Origin: DASZZY01 sp036260395 | GTDB taxonomy: Bacteria; Actinomycetota; UBA4738; CALAEC01 | Direction: 5' to 3' | Assembly (NCBI GenBank): GCA_036260395.1 | Contig: DASZZY010000112.1 | Coordinates: 1-5,389 of the forward strand | Length of the DNA: 5,389 bases | Part shown: positions 1 through 5,389 of the stretch, in pieces | Numbering within the stretch: the stretch's first letter is position 1 | Layout of the letters: the number at the start of each line of letters is the position of its first letter | Notes under the pieces: generated by a model | Databases searched by the model: none | Seen by the model: the letters and a program-made list of their open reading frames with translations, nothing else | Told to the model about the DNA's origin: nothing | Program-made: the position numbers and the translations under genes

Positions 1-1661
1 GGCCCGACCATCGTGATCGGCACGTCGCGCTCGGGCACCTGGCCCGCCAGCCGGATCACCCGCCGGGCGAGGTCCATGATCTTCATGGGCTCGCCCATCT
101 CGAGCGTGAACACCTCGCCCCCCTCGGCCAGGGCCGCCGCCTGGAGGACGAGCTGGACCGCCTCCTCGATGCTCATGAAGTAGCGCGCCATCCCGGCGTC
201 GGTGACCGTCACCGGGCCGCCGTGCTCGATCTGCCGCAGGAACGTCTGGATCACGCCGCCCCGGCTCCCCACCACGTTGCCGAACCGGACCGCGCTGAAG
301 ATGCACCCGCGTCCGTCGTGGCTGCGGACGACCTGCTCGGCGAACCACTTGGAGGCCCCCATGACGCTCGTGGGGCGGACGGCCTTGTCCGTGGAGATCA
401 GCACGAACCGCTCCACGCCGGCCCGCACCGCGGCGCGCGCCAGGTTCGCCGTGCCGAGGACGTTCGTCCGGAGGCCCTCGCCGGCGTGGTGCTCGAGCAG
501 CGGAAGGTGCTTGTGCGCCGCGGCGTGGAACACGACCTGGGGCCGCAGCTCCTCGAACAGGTCGTCGATCCGCCAGGCGTCGCGGACGTCCGCCAGCACC
601 GGGCGGACGCCGCCGTCCACGTCGGTCACCAGCTCGTGCAGGTGGATCTCGTCGTGGTCGAGGGCCAGCAGCTCCGACGGCCCGAAGGCGGCCACCTGCC
701 GGACGATCTCGGAGCCGATGGAGCCGCCCGCGCCCGTGACCAGCACCCGCCGGCCGCGAAGGATCTCGCGGACCGCCTGGAGGTCGGTCTGGACCATCTG
801 CCGGCCCAGCAGGTCCTCGATCCGAAGGTCGCGGATGTCGCGCGCGGAGACCCGCCCCCCGACGATCTCCTTCACCGACGGCAGCACCCGCAGCGGGACG
901 GCCGCCCGCTCACACACCTCGGCGACCTCCCGGACCAGCTCGCTGGTGGCCGAGGGGATCGTCATCAGCACCTGGTTGATGTGGCGGCCCTCGACGAGCT
1001 GGGGGATGGCCGTCCGCGGGCCGATCACCTTGATGCCGTGCAGCGTCCGCCCGATCTTGCGCCGGTCGTCGTCGACGAACCCCACCGGCTTCAGGCCGAG
1101 CTCGGGGTGGCGGAGGATGTCGCGGGCCACCATGGCCCCCGCGTCGCCGGCCCCGAACAGCAGCACGCGCTTCTGGCTCTCGGCGGCGATCCGGCGCTGG
1201 AACCCGAACAGCCGGCTTTGGAACCGGATGGCCCCGAACCCCAGCAGGGACATGACGCCGCCGAGCACCGCGACCGAGAGCGGCAGGACCCGCTCGCCGA
1301 GGTCGTGGGAGAACGGCAGGCGGGGGTCCTGGCCCCCGAGGAGCTCGGAGGACGCCAGGACGAACCCGGTCACGACCAGGCCGGCCAGGAGGAGCCGGCG
1401 CGCCTCGCGGATGCTGGCGTACCGCCACATCTGCCCGTAGAGCCCGAACGAGAAGTTGATGTACGCGTAGGCCAGCGCGGCCCCCGGCACGAAGATCCAG
1501 AACGCGTTCCAGTAGCCCTCGGGGACCTCGCCCTCGAACCGGAGCACGAGGGCGAACATGAACGACATGATGACCACGGCCAGGTCGAGGAGGACGAGGA
1601 CGACGTCCCGTCGTGCCCAGGCCAGCAGGCGCTGTGGCCACTTACGCTTCTTGGTCCTCAT
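1..1661 (-). CDS. Membrane-anchored nucleotide-sugar 4,6-dehydratase, FlaA1/PglF/CapD type (3' end off the window)
   Basis: Seen: 553 codons are present, read from an ATG at 1661 with a purine-rich ribosome site (GGGGAGG) about 8 nt upstream; the frame is still open at the left edge. The N-terminus is basic, followed by four likely membrane helices near residues 19-41, 52-76, 88-106 and 123-146. A first Rossmann-like domain begins at residue 166 (VLLFGAGDAG). The catalytic SDR domain begins at 308 (VTGAGGSIGSE, the NAD(P)-binding GxxGxxG loop). S-T-D-K at 423-426 and MGASK at 434-438 follow. Known: in this long dehydratase class, Met replaces the SDR active-site Tyr, and the D-x8-M-x3-K spacing seen here (D425, M434, K438) matches C. 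jejuni PglF. Such enzymes remove water from UDP-GlcNAc or a related sugar nucleotide at the inner membrane, giving a 4-keto-6-deoxy intermediate for N-linked glycans, capsule or O-antigen. Full-length relatives are about 600-650 aa, so roughly 50-100 residues are missing. Sugar specificity cannot be read from the sequence. The family is secure; the role in exopolysaccharide synthesis is inferred from the neighbouring Wzz-kinase. Confidence 0.93.
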   Translation of the reverse strand, partial: MRTKKRKWPQRLLAWARRDVVLVLLDLAVVIMSFMFALVLRFEGEVPEGYWNAFWIFVPGAALAYAYINFSFGLYGQMWRYASIREARRLLLAGLVVTGFVLASSELLGGQDPRLPFSHDLGERVLPLSVAVLGGVMSLLGFGAIRFQSRLFGFQRRIAAESQKRVLLFGAGDAGAMVARDILRHPELGLKPVGFVDDDRRKIGRTLHGIKVIGPRTAIPQLVEGRHINQVLMTIPSATSELVREVAEVCERAAVPLRVLPSVKEIVGGRVSARDIRDLRIEDLLGRQMVQTDLQAVREILRGRRVLVTGAGGSIGSEIVRQVAAFGPSELLALDHDEIHLHELVTDVDGGVRPVLADVRDAWRIDDLFEELRPQVVFHAAAHKHLPLLEHHAGEGLRTNVLGTANLARAAVRAGVERFVLISTDKAVRPTSVMGASKWFAEQVVRSHDGRGCIFSAVRFGNVVGSRGGVIQTFLRQIEHGGPVTVTDAGMARYFMSIEEAVQLVLQAAALAEGGEVFTLEMGEPMKIMDLARRVIRLAGQVPERDVPITMVG

Positions 1662-1668
1662 CCACCCC

Positions 1669-1675
1669 CCTCCCC
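1669..1675 (-). promoter_or_regulatory. Ribosome binding site of the dehydratase
   Basis: On the minus strand GGGGAGG, inside a longer G-run, precedes the ATG at 1661 by about 7-8 nt. This supports the chosen start over internal Met codons, and that start also gives the basic N-terminus expected ahead of the first membrane helix. Confidence 0.6.
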
Positions 1676-1684
1676 GGTCGGCGT

Positions 1685-1697
1685 CCGGCTGAGCCGG
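1685..1697. repeat. Short inverted repeat in the dehydratase leader
   Basis: CCGGCT and AGCCGG flank a single base, forming a perfect 6-bp inverted repeat 24-36 nt upstream of the dehydratase start codon, within the inferred leader. It could fold near the ribosome site or bind a dimeric protein. In DNA this GC-rich, a chance origin is quite possible. It lacks a T-run, so it is not an intrinsic terminator. Confidence 0.25.
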
Positions 1698-1767
1698 CCA
1701 CGCCTCGTTGCGCGTCGCGGGGCCCCCGGCTCGCGGGTTGGTCGGAGCAGCGCCGCACAACCGCACG

Positions 1768-1796
1768 ATTGTACGGAGGTGGGCGGAGCGTCGCAA
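1768..1796 (-). promoter_or_regulatory. Sigma-70-type promoter for the dehydratase gene
   Basis: Read on the minus strand, a -35 TTGCGA (1796-1791) and a -10 TACAAT (1773-1768) are separated by exactly 17 bp. This is a 4/6 and 5/6 match to the housekeeping consensus in otherwise very GC-rich DNA. The start point would lie near 1761, leaving a leader of about 100 nt before the ATG at 1661. It lies 21-50 bp past the stop codon of the acyl-CoA dehydrogenase, so the dehydratase can be transcribed independently although the two genes are in tandem. Confidence 0.65.
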
Positions 1797-1817
1797 TCGT
1801 CCCGGTCGCCACCCGCC

Positions 1818-2963
1818 TCACAGCCCGAGCTGGCCGGCGATGATGTTCCGCTGGATCTCCGAGGTCCCGGAGTAGATGCGGCTCCCGATCGCGTCGCGGA
1901 GGTCCCGCTCGATCTCGGACTCGGTCATGTAGCCCGACCCGCCGTGGATCTGGATCGCGTCGAGGCCCGAGGCCACCAGGGACTCGCTGAGGTAGAGCTT
2001 CACGATCGCGGCGTCCATCGGCGGCACCCGCCCCCGCCCCATCCGCCACCCCAGCCGGTACAGGAGGAGGCGGGCGGTCTCCAGCCGGAGCTTCATGTCG
2101 ACGATGCGGTGGGAGACCGCCTGGAACTTGCCGATCTGTTGCCCGTACTGCTTGCGCTCGCGAGCGTAGCGGACCGCCTCCTCCAGCTGGCGCTCCATCG
2201 TCCCCACGGCCGGGGCCAGGATGCAGGCCCGCTCCCAGTTCATCGACGTGGAGAACAGCGCCATGCCGGAGCCGGGCCCGCCCAGCAGGTTGGCCTCCGG
2301 CACCTCGCAGTCCGAGAAGAACACGTCCCCCATCGGGGAGGTCCGCAGCCCCATCTTCTCGACCGGCCCGGTGACCGAGAGCCCCGCCGACCCCCGATCG
2401 ACGAGGAACGCGCAGATGCCGGGCAGCCCGGCGGCCCGGTCGATGGTGGCGAAGACCACGAACACATCGGCCACCGGGGCGTTGGTGATGAAGGTCTTGG
2501 AGCCGTTCAGGATGTAGCGGTCGCCTTCCTTGCGCGCCGTGGTAGCCAGGGCGAAGGCGTCGGAGCCCGACTCGGGCTCGGTCATGGCCTGGACGCCGAT
2601 CAGCGTCCCGTCGCACAGGCCGGGCAGGTAGCGGGCCTTCTGTTCCTCGGTCCCGAACTTCACCAGCGGGAGCTCGCACGACCACATCTGGGCGTTCAGC
2701 GAGAACAGCAGGCCGTTGTCCCGGCATCCGTAGCCCAGGGCCTCCATCACGACCATGACCGTCAGGGGGTCGGCCCCGCTCCCCCCGTACGCCTCTGGTA
2801 CCGGGAGCCCGAGGATCCCGACCTTCGCGCACCGCTCCCAGGCCTCCCGCGAGAACTCCTTGGCGCCGTCCCGCCGCAGCAGGTCCTCGTTGAGCTCCTG
2901 CCGGGCGAAGCGCACCATCTCCTCCCGGAGCCGGCGCTGGTCGGGGCTCAGCGAGAAGTCCAC
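1818..2963 (-). CDS. Acyl-CoA dehydrogenase family flavoprotein with relocated catalytic Glu
   Basis: Known role: FAD enzymes of this family oxidise an acyl thioester (CoA- or carrier-bound) to the alpha,beta-unsaturated form and pass electrons to ETF or oxygen; they are cytoplasmic. Seen: a complete 381-aa protein, normal family length, starting at GTG with the typical opening MDFSLSPDQ. The N-terminal helical domain spans roughly 1-120. Family signature 1 is at 126-138 (A-M-T-E-P-E-S-G-S-D), the mid beta domain at 125-225, and the C-terminal helical domain at 235-381. Signature 2 starts at Q338 (QIHGGSGYM). The flavin-contacting motif reads Y-S-G-T-S-E-I-Q-R (364-372). The base that is Glu in short- and medium-chain enzymes (YEGT) is therefore Ser365. 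A Glu at 244 (N-W-E-R) lies where isovaleryl-CoA and long-chain enzymes carry their catalytic Glu, so activity is expected. Substrate is unknown. It is flanked by polysaccharide genes on both sides, allowing a role in making an acyl or aminoacyl group for glycan decoration, though ordinary branched-chain or fatty-acid catabolism is an alternative. No terminator is visible after the TGA. Confidence 0.95.
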   Translation of the reverse strand: MDFSLSPDQRRLREEMVRFARQELNEDLLRRDGAKEFSREAWERCAKVGILGLPVPEAYGGSGADPLTVMVVMEALGYGCRDNGLLFSLNAQMWSCELPLVKFGTEEQKARYLPGLCDGTLIGVQAMTEPESGSDAFALATTARKEGDRYILNGSKTFITNAPVADVFVVFATIDRAAGLPGICAFLVDRGSAGLSVTGPVEKMGLRTSPMGDVFFSDCEVPEANLLGGPGSGMALFSTSMNWERACILAPAVGTMERQLEEAVRYARERKQYGQQIGKFQAVSHRIVDMKLRLETARLLLYRLGWRMGRGRVPPMDAAIVKLYLSESLVASGLDAIQIHGGSGYMTESEIERDLRDAIGSRIYSGTSEIQRNIIAGQLGL

Positions 2964-2969
2964 CCGACG

Positions 2970-2998
2970 CTCGTAGCACAGCGGAGGGACGCTGTCCA
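2970..2998 (-). promoter_or_regulatory. Possible promoter of the acyl-CoA dehydrogenase (leaderless)
   Basis: Read on the minus strand, TGGACA (2998-2993, 5/6 match to TTGACA) and TACGAG (2975-2970, 3/6 match to TATAAT) are separated by 17 bp, and TGC directly before the -10 makes it an extended type. Six bases separate the -10 from the GTG start, so transcription would begin at or next to the start codon. No Shine-Dalgarno sequence is seen upstream of that GTG, which agrees with a leaderless message, common in actinobacteria. The weak -10 keeps confidence low. Confidence 0.35.
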
Positions 2999-3084
2999 GC
3001 CCGCGGGTGCGGCCCCGCGCCTGCTCCGCTCGGTGTCGGATTCGCTCGGAGCGGCCTGAGAGGGACGGTTCGGCGGGACCCCTG

Positions 3085-3093
3085 TGCTAAAGT
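3085..3093 (+). promoter_or_regulatory. Possible extended -10 promoter of the Wzz-kinase gene
   Basis: TGCTAAAGT is an extended -10 (TGn followed by TAAAGT, 4/6 match to TATAAT) and the only notably AT-containing run in the divergent spacer. No convincing -35 is present 16-19 bp upstream. The start point would be near 3100, giving a leader of about 95 nt before the ATG at 3196. Confidence 0.4.
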
Positions 3094-3111
3094 CCTGCGG
3101 TTGGGCGGTGG

Positions 3112-3121
3112 CCTGATCAGG
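3112..3121. promoter_or_regulatory. Palindrome in the kinase leader, possible operator
   Basis: CCTGATCAGG is a perfect 10-bp palindrome lying just downstream of the inferred kinase start point, where a bound repressor could block transcription. No second copy was noticed nearby, so this may be chance. Confidence 0.2.
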
Positions 3122-3177
3122 GTTCAGCGAACGAGGCGACGACCCCGGCCGACGGACGGGCAAGGGGACGGGGCGCC

Positions 3178-3184
3178 GGAGGGG
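3178..3184 (+). promoter_or_regulatory. Ribosome binding site of the Wzz-kinase gene
   Basis: GGAGGGG ends 11 nt before the ATG at 3196, a slightly long but usable spacing. No in-frame ATG or GTG was found just upstream, so this site fixes the start. Confidence 0.55.
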
Positions 3185-3195
3185 TTGCGGATCTC

Positions 3196-5389
3196 ATGAA
3201 CGGACAATCCGATCACGTTTCGGGGGACGCGCGCAGCCCCCTCCGGGAGTACCTCACGATCCTGTGGCTGCGGAAGTGGTCGGTGCTCCTCGTGGCGATC
3301 CTGGTCCTGGGCGGCGCCCTCCTGTACTCGTTCCGCCAGGTCGAGTTGTACCAGTCGACGGTCCGGATCCTGATGCAGGGCACGAGCACGTCGAGCACCG
3401 TCCCCGGCGCCGCGGGTGGCGGCGGCGGTGGATCGACGCTGCCGCTTCAGACCGAGGGAGAGATCCTCCGGTCCAGCGACGTGGCCGAGGACGTGGCGGC
3501 AGACCTGGACCTCCCGCCGGACGCCCGCGCGCTCCAGTCGGGCCTCTCGGTGGAGATCCAGCCCGAGAGCTCGGTCATGGTCGTGAACTACGTCAGCCCG
3601 CGCGCGCTCGAAGCCCAACAGCGGGCCCGGGCCTTCGCGGACGCCTACCTGGAGCATCGCCAGGAGGGGCTGAGGCTGGAGCGGGCGAAGCAGCAGGAAG
3701 GCCTGAGCAAGCAGATCGCCGGCCTTCAGAAGCGTCTGGACCGGCTGCAGAACGAGTTTGCCGGGCTGGCACTCGACGATCCTGAGAGGGAGGCCCTCCA
3801 GGCTCAGATCAATACCACGGTTGGGCAGATCGGAGCGCTCCAGACCCAGCTCGGGGCGATCTCCGCCCAGCCGCCCCCCACCGTCGGCGCGATCCTCGAG
3901 CCGGCCACGCTCCCGTCGGCGCCAACGAGCCCCAACCACATGCGCACCGGCGCGGCCGCTGCGGTGGTCGGCCTGTTCCTGGGGATCGCGGTGGCATTCA
4001 TGCGGGAGCGGCTGGACGACCGGCTCCGCGGGCGGATGGACCTGGAGCGGTTCCTGGGGGCGCCGGTCCTGGCCATCGTCCCGCACCTCTCGAGCTGGCG
4101 GCGGCGGACCGACACGCCGCTGGTAACGGCCACCGAGCCGCGGTCGGGGGTGTCCGAAGCGTACCGCACCCTCCGCACCAGCCTGCTGTTCGCAGCCGGC
4201 CAGCGCGGAGCGAAGACGCTCCTGATCACCAGCGCCCACGCCGGCGAGGGGAAGACCGCAACAGCGGCGAACCTCGGCGTGTCGCTGGCCCAGGCCGGGA
4301 AGCGCGTGATCCTGCTGTCCGCCGACCTCCGCAAGCCCCGCCTCCACCGGTTCTTCGACGGCCGGGTCGAAGAGATGGGGCTGACCTCGATCCTGAGCGG
4401 CGAGATCAAGCCGTGGGAGGGCGTCGCCGACGTCGGCCACGAGAACCTCCGGCTGGTCCCGAGCGGCCCCGTCCCCGGCAACCCGGCGGAGCTCCTGGGG
4501 TCGGATGCCATGGGGCAGCTGCTCGCCCAGTTCCGTGAGATCGCGGACCTGGTCATCATCGATTCCGCGCCCGTCCTCGTGGTGGCCGACGCCCTGGCCG
4601 TCGCGCCGTTCGTCGATGCGGTCCTGTTCGTTGCCGACGCCGAGCGGACCAAGCGCGGCGCGGTGGTGCACGCCCGGGAGCAGCTCGAGCAGGTCGACGC
4701 CCCGGTCATCGGCGCGGTCCTGAACAACTTCGACCCGACGAAGGGGCGGAAGGCCTCCTACTACTACTACGGCTACTACTACAGCCATTACCAGTACGAC
4801 GAGGGCGGCGGACGCCTCCGGAGGCGGCGGGGCCGCCGAGAACCGGCTGTGTTGGGATTCGAGCGCCCGCCGCAGGCGCCGGCCCGCGAGGACCTGCACG
4901 AACGCGCGGTCTGGTCGGGGCCCGCCCCGGTGGAGGCCGCGCCTCCCGTGGCCGCCCCGGTGGAGGCCGCGCCTCGCGTGGCCGCGCCGGTGGAGGCCGC
5001 GCGTCCCGTGGCCGCGCCGGTGGAGGCCGCGCCTCCCGTGGCCGCGCCGCAGCCGCCGAGCGCACCGATCCAGCGGCAGCCGGCGCCCGAGCCCCCGCCC
5101 GCACCGATCCAGCCCGAGCAGGCGCCCGCGCCGGTGGCCCAGACGGAACCGGCGGTCGGGGCTCAGCCCCCACCAAGCCCACCCACACCGGCGGAGCCCG
5201 AACCGGTCGCGCCGACGGCGGCTCAGCCCGAACCCGCGCCCCCGCCGTCGGAGGAGCCGGCGGGGGCGGCGGAGCCCTGGCCACCGGCGTGGGTGCAGCC
5301 CTCCGCGCCCACCATGGCGCAGCCGCAGCTGTCTCCGGAGCCGACCGCCCAGCCGGAGCCGATCGCCCAGCCGGAGCCGACCGCCCAGC
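3196..5389 (+). CDS. Wzz-BY-kinase fusion: polysaccharide co-polymerase and tyrosine autokinase with long Pro-rich tail (3' end off the window)
   Basis: Known role: Wzc-like proteins sit in the cytoplasmic membrane, set the chain length of capsule or exopolysaccharide and cycle through autophosphorylation of a C-terminal tyrosine cluster. Seen (731 codons, no stop): membrane helix 1 at about 29-46; an external Wzz domain with a Gly6-Ser linker (74-80) and a coiled-coil-like stretch at about 138-222; a proline motif before helix 2 (P236, P240, P243, P246); helix 2 at about 251-269. The cytoplasmic kinase has the oligomerisation motif E321-x2-R324-x2-R327, Walker A ending GEGKT (350-354), Walker A' L-L-S-A-D-L-R (373-379) and Walker B L-V-I-I-D-S-A-P (452-459). 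The first Walker A' Asp is Ser375, while D377 is kept. Nine tyrosines lie within 522-534. Most relatives end about here, but this one continues through an Arg-rich patch (540-548) and at least 180 residues of Pro/Ala/Glu-rich sequence with repeats. Fusion of Wzz and kinase resembles the proteobacterial Wzc layout rather than the split CapA/CapB of Firmicutes. It is divergent from the other two genes. The family is secure; the polymer is unknown. Confidence 0.94.
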   Translation, partial: MNGQSDHVSGDARSPLREYLTILWLRKWSVLLVAILVLGGALLYSFRQVELYQSTVRILMQGTSTSSTVPGAAGGGGGGSTLPLQTEGEILRSSDVAEDVAADLDLPPDARALQSGLSVEIQPESSVMVVNYVSPRALEAQQRARAFADAYLEHRQEGLRLERAKQQEGLSKQIAGLQKRLDRLQNEFAGLALDDPEREALQAQINTTVGQIGALQTQLGAISAQPPPTVGAILEPATLPSAPTSPNHMRTGAAAAVVGLFLGIAVAFMRERLDDRLRGRMDLERFLGAPVLAIVPHLSSWRRRTDTPLVTATEPRSGVSEAYRTLRTSLLFAAGQRGAKTLLITSAHAGEGKTATAANLGVSLAQAGKRVILLSADLRKPRLHRFFDGRVEEMGLTSILSGEIKPWEGVADVGHENLRLVPSGPVPGNPAELLGSDAMGQLLAQFREIADLVIIDSAPVLVVADALAVAPFVDAVLFVADAERTKRGAVVHAREQLEQVDAPVIGAVLNNFDPTKGRKASYYYYGYYYSHYQYDEGGGRLRRRRGRREPAVLGFERPPQAPAREDLHERAVWSGPAPVEAAPPVAAPVEAAPRVAAPVEAARPVAAPVEAAPPVAAPQPPSAPIQRQPAPEPPPAPIQPEQAPAPVAQTEPAVGAQPPPSPPTPAEPEPVAPTAAQPEPAPPPSEEPAGAAEPWPPAWVQPSAPTMAQPQLSPEPTAQPEPIAQPEPTAQ
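4921..5040 (+). repeat. Four tandem 30-bp repeats inside the kinase tail
   Basis: Four head-to-tail 30-bp units start at 4921, 4951, 4981 and 5011, differing at only a few bases, followed by a 9-bp partial copy at 5041-5049. They are in frame and encode the decapeptide A-A-P-V-E-A-A-P-P-V with small variations (residues 576-615). A length divisible by three, with the frame kept open, indicates a coding repeat that could expand or contract without breaking the protein. Confidence 0.9.
5335..5388 (+). repeat. Three tandem 18-bp repeats at the window edge
   Basis: Three consecutive 18-bp units encode P-E-P-T-A-Q, P-E-P-I-A-Q and P-E-P-T-A-Q (residues 714-731) in the same frame as the kinase. 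The array reaches the right edge and probably continues, so the copy number is a minimum. Confidence 0.85.

Noticed and set aside
202..1440. 412-codon open frame on the plus strand
   Set aside because: It is antisense to the dehydratase, rich in R, S, T and P, and has no recognisable motif.
1774..1817. Terminator after the acyl-CoA dehydrogenase
   Set aside because: No stem followed by a T-run is visible on the minus strand; the promoter of the next gene occupies the space instead.
1642..2979. 445-codon open frame on the minus strand overlapping the acyl-CoA dehydrogenase
   Set aside because: It lies on the same strand but in another frame of a gene that matches both family signatures in its own frame. 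The product is R/G/P-rich shadow sequence.
222..3059. Very long open frame on the plus strand (945 codons) across the dehydratase and the acyl-CoA dehydrogenase
   Set aside because: It runs antisense to two clearly recognisable genes and the spacer between them. Its product is a low-information mix of P, A, H, D, R, G and E with no family motif, as expected for the shadow of GC-rich codons.
4759..4782. TAC trinucleotide runs as a possible slippage (phase-variation) site
   Set aside because: They encode the functional tyrosine cluster of the kinase, and changes in units of three would not switch the frame on or off.
3124..4899. 591-codon open frame antisense to the kinase
   Set aside because: The sense frame has all BY-kinase motifs, while this frame gives only compositionally biased sequence.
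4921..5040. CRISPR-like array of 30-bp units
   Set aside because: The units are directly adjacent with no spacers, and they encode an in-frame peptide repeat.
4706..5284. 192-codon Pro/Ala/Arg-rich frame on the minus strand
   Set aside because: It is the mirror of the repetitive kinase tail. The sense frame continues without a stop from the kinase domain, so the sense reading is preferred.

Overview
The window is very GC-rich with strong G/C bias at third codon positions. It encodes three genes, two of them cut by the window edges. The base composition, the fused Wzz/tyrosine-kinase architecture with an S-A-D-L-R Walker A' variant, and promoters with a possible leaderless start suggest a high-GC Gram-positive lineage (Actinomycetota or a close relative, probably an uncultured soil type). 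This assignment is inference; no phylogenetic marker is present.

Layout. Positions 1-1661 (minus strand) hold the first 553 codons of a membrane-anchored FlaA1/PglF/CapD-type nucleotide-sugar 4,6-dehydratase; its 3' end lies beyond the left edge. Positions 1662-1817 are a 156-bp spacer with a well-formed sigma-70-type promoter (TTGCGA, 17 bp, TACAAT) for the dehydratase. Positions 1818-2963 (minus strand) are a complete acyl-CoA dehydrogenase of 381 aa. Its usual C-terminal catalytic Glu is Ser, and a Glu sits instead at the isovaleryl-CoA/long-chain dehydrogenase position. Positions 2964-3195 are a divergent promoter region. Positions 3196-5389 (plus strand) encode a Wzz-BY-kinase fusion (polysaccharide co-polymerase plus tyrosine autokinase). 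After its tyrosine cluster it continues into a long Pro/Ala/Glu-rich tail with tandem repeats that is still open at the right edge.

How they fit together. The kinase fusion and the dehydratase are typical of a capsule/exopolysaccharide locus: the dehydratase would make a 6-deoxy-4-keto amino-sugar nucleotide precursor, and the kinase fusion would control chain length and export. The acyl-CoA dehydrogenase between them may be an accessory enzyme making an acyl group or a carrier-bound intermediate for glycan decoration, or it may be an unrelated catabolic enzyme; the window alone does not decide this.

No RNA genes, insertion sequences, CRISPR arrays, attachment sites or origins were seen, and no gene-free stretch exceeds 300 bp. 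I found no clearly new system. The points most worth a second look are the long repetitive tail on the kinase, the moved catalytic residue of the acyl-CoA dehydrogenase, and its possible leaderless promoter.
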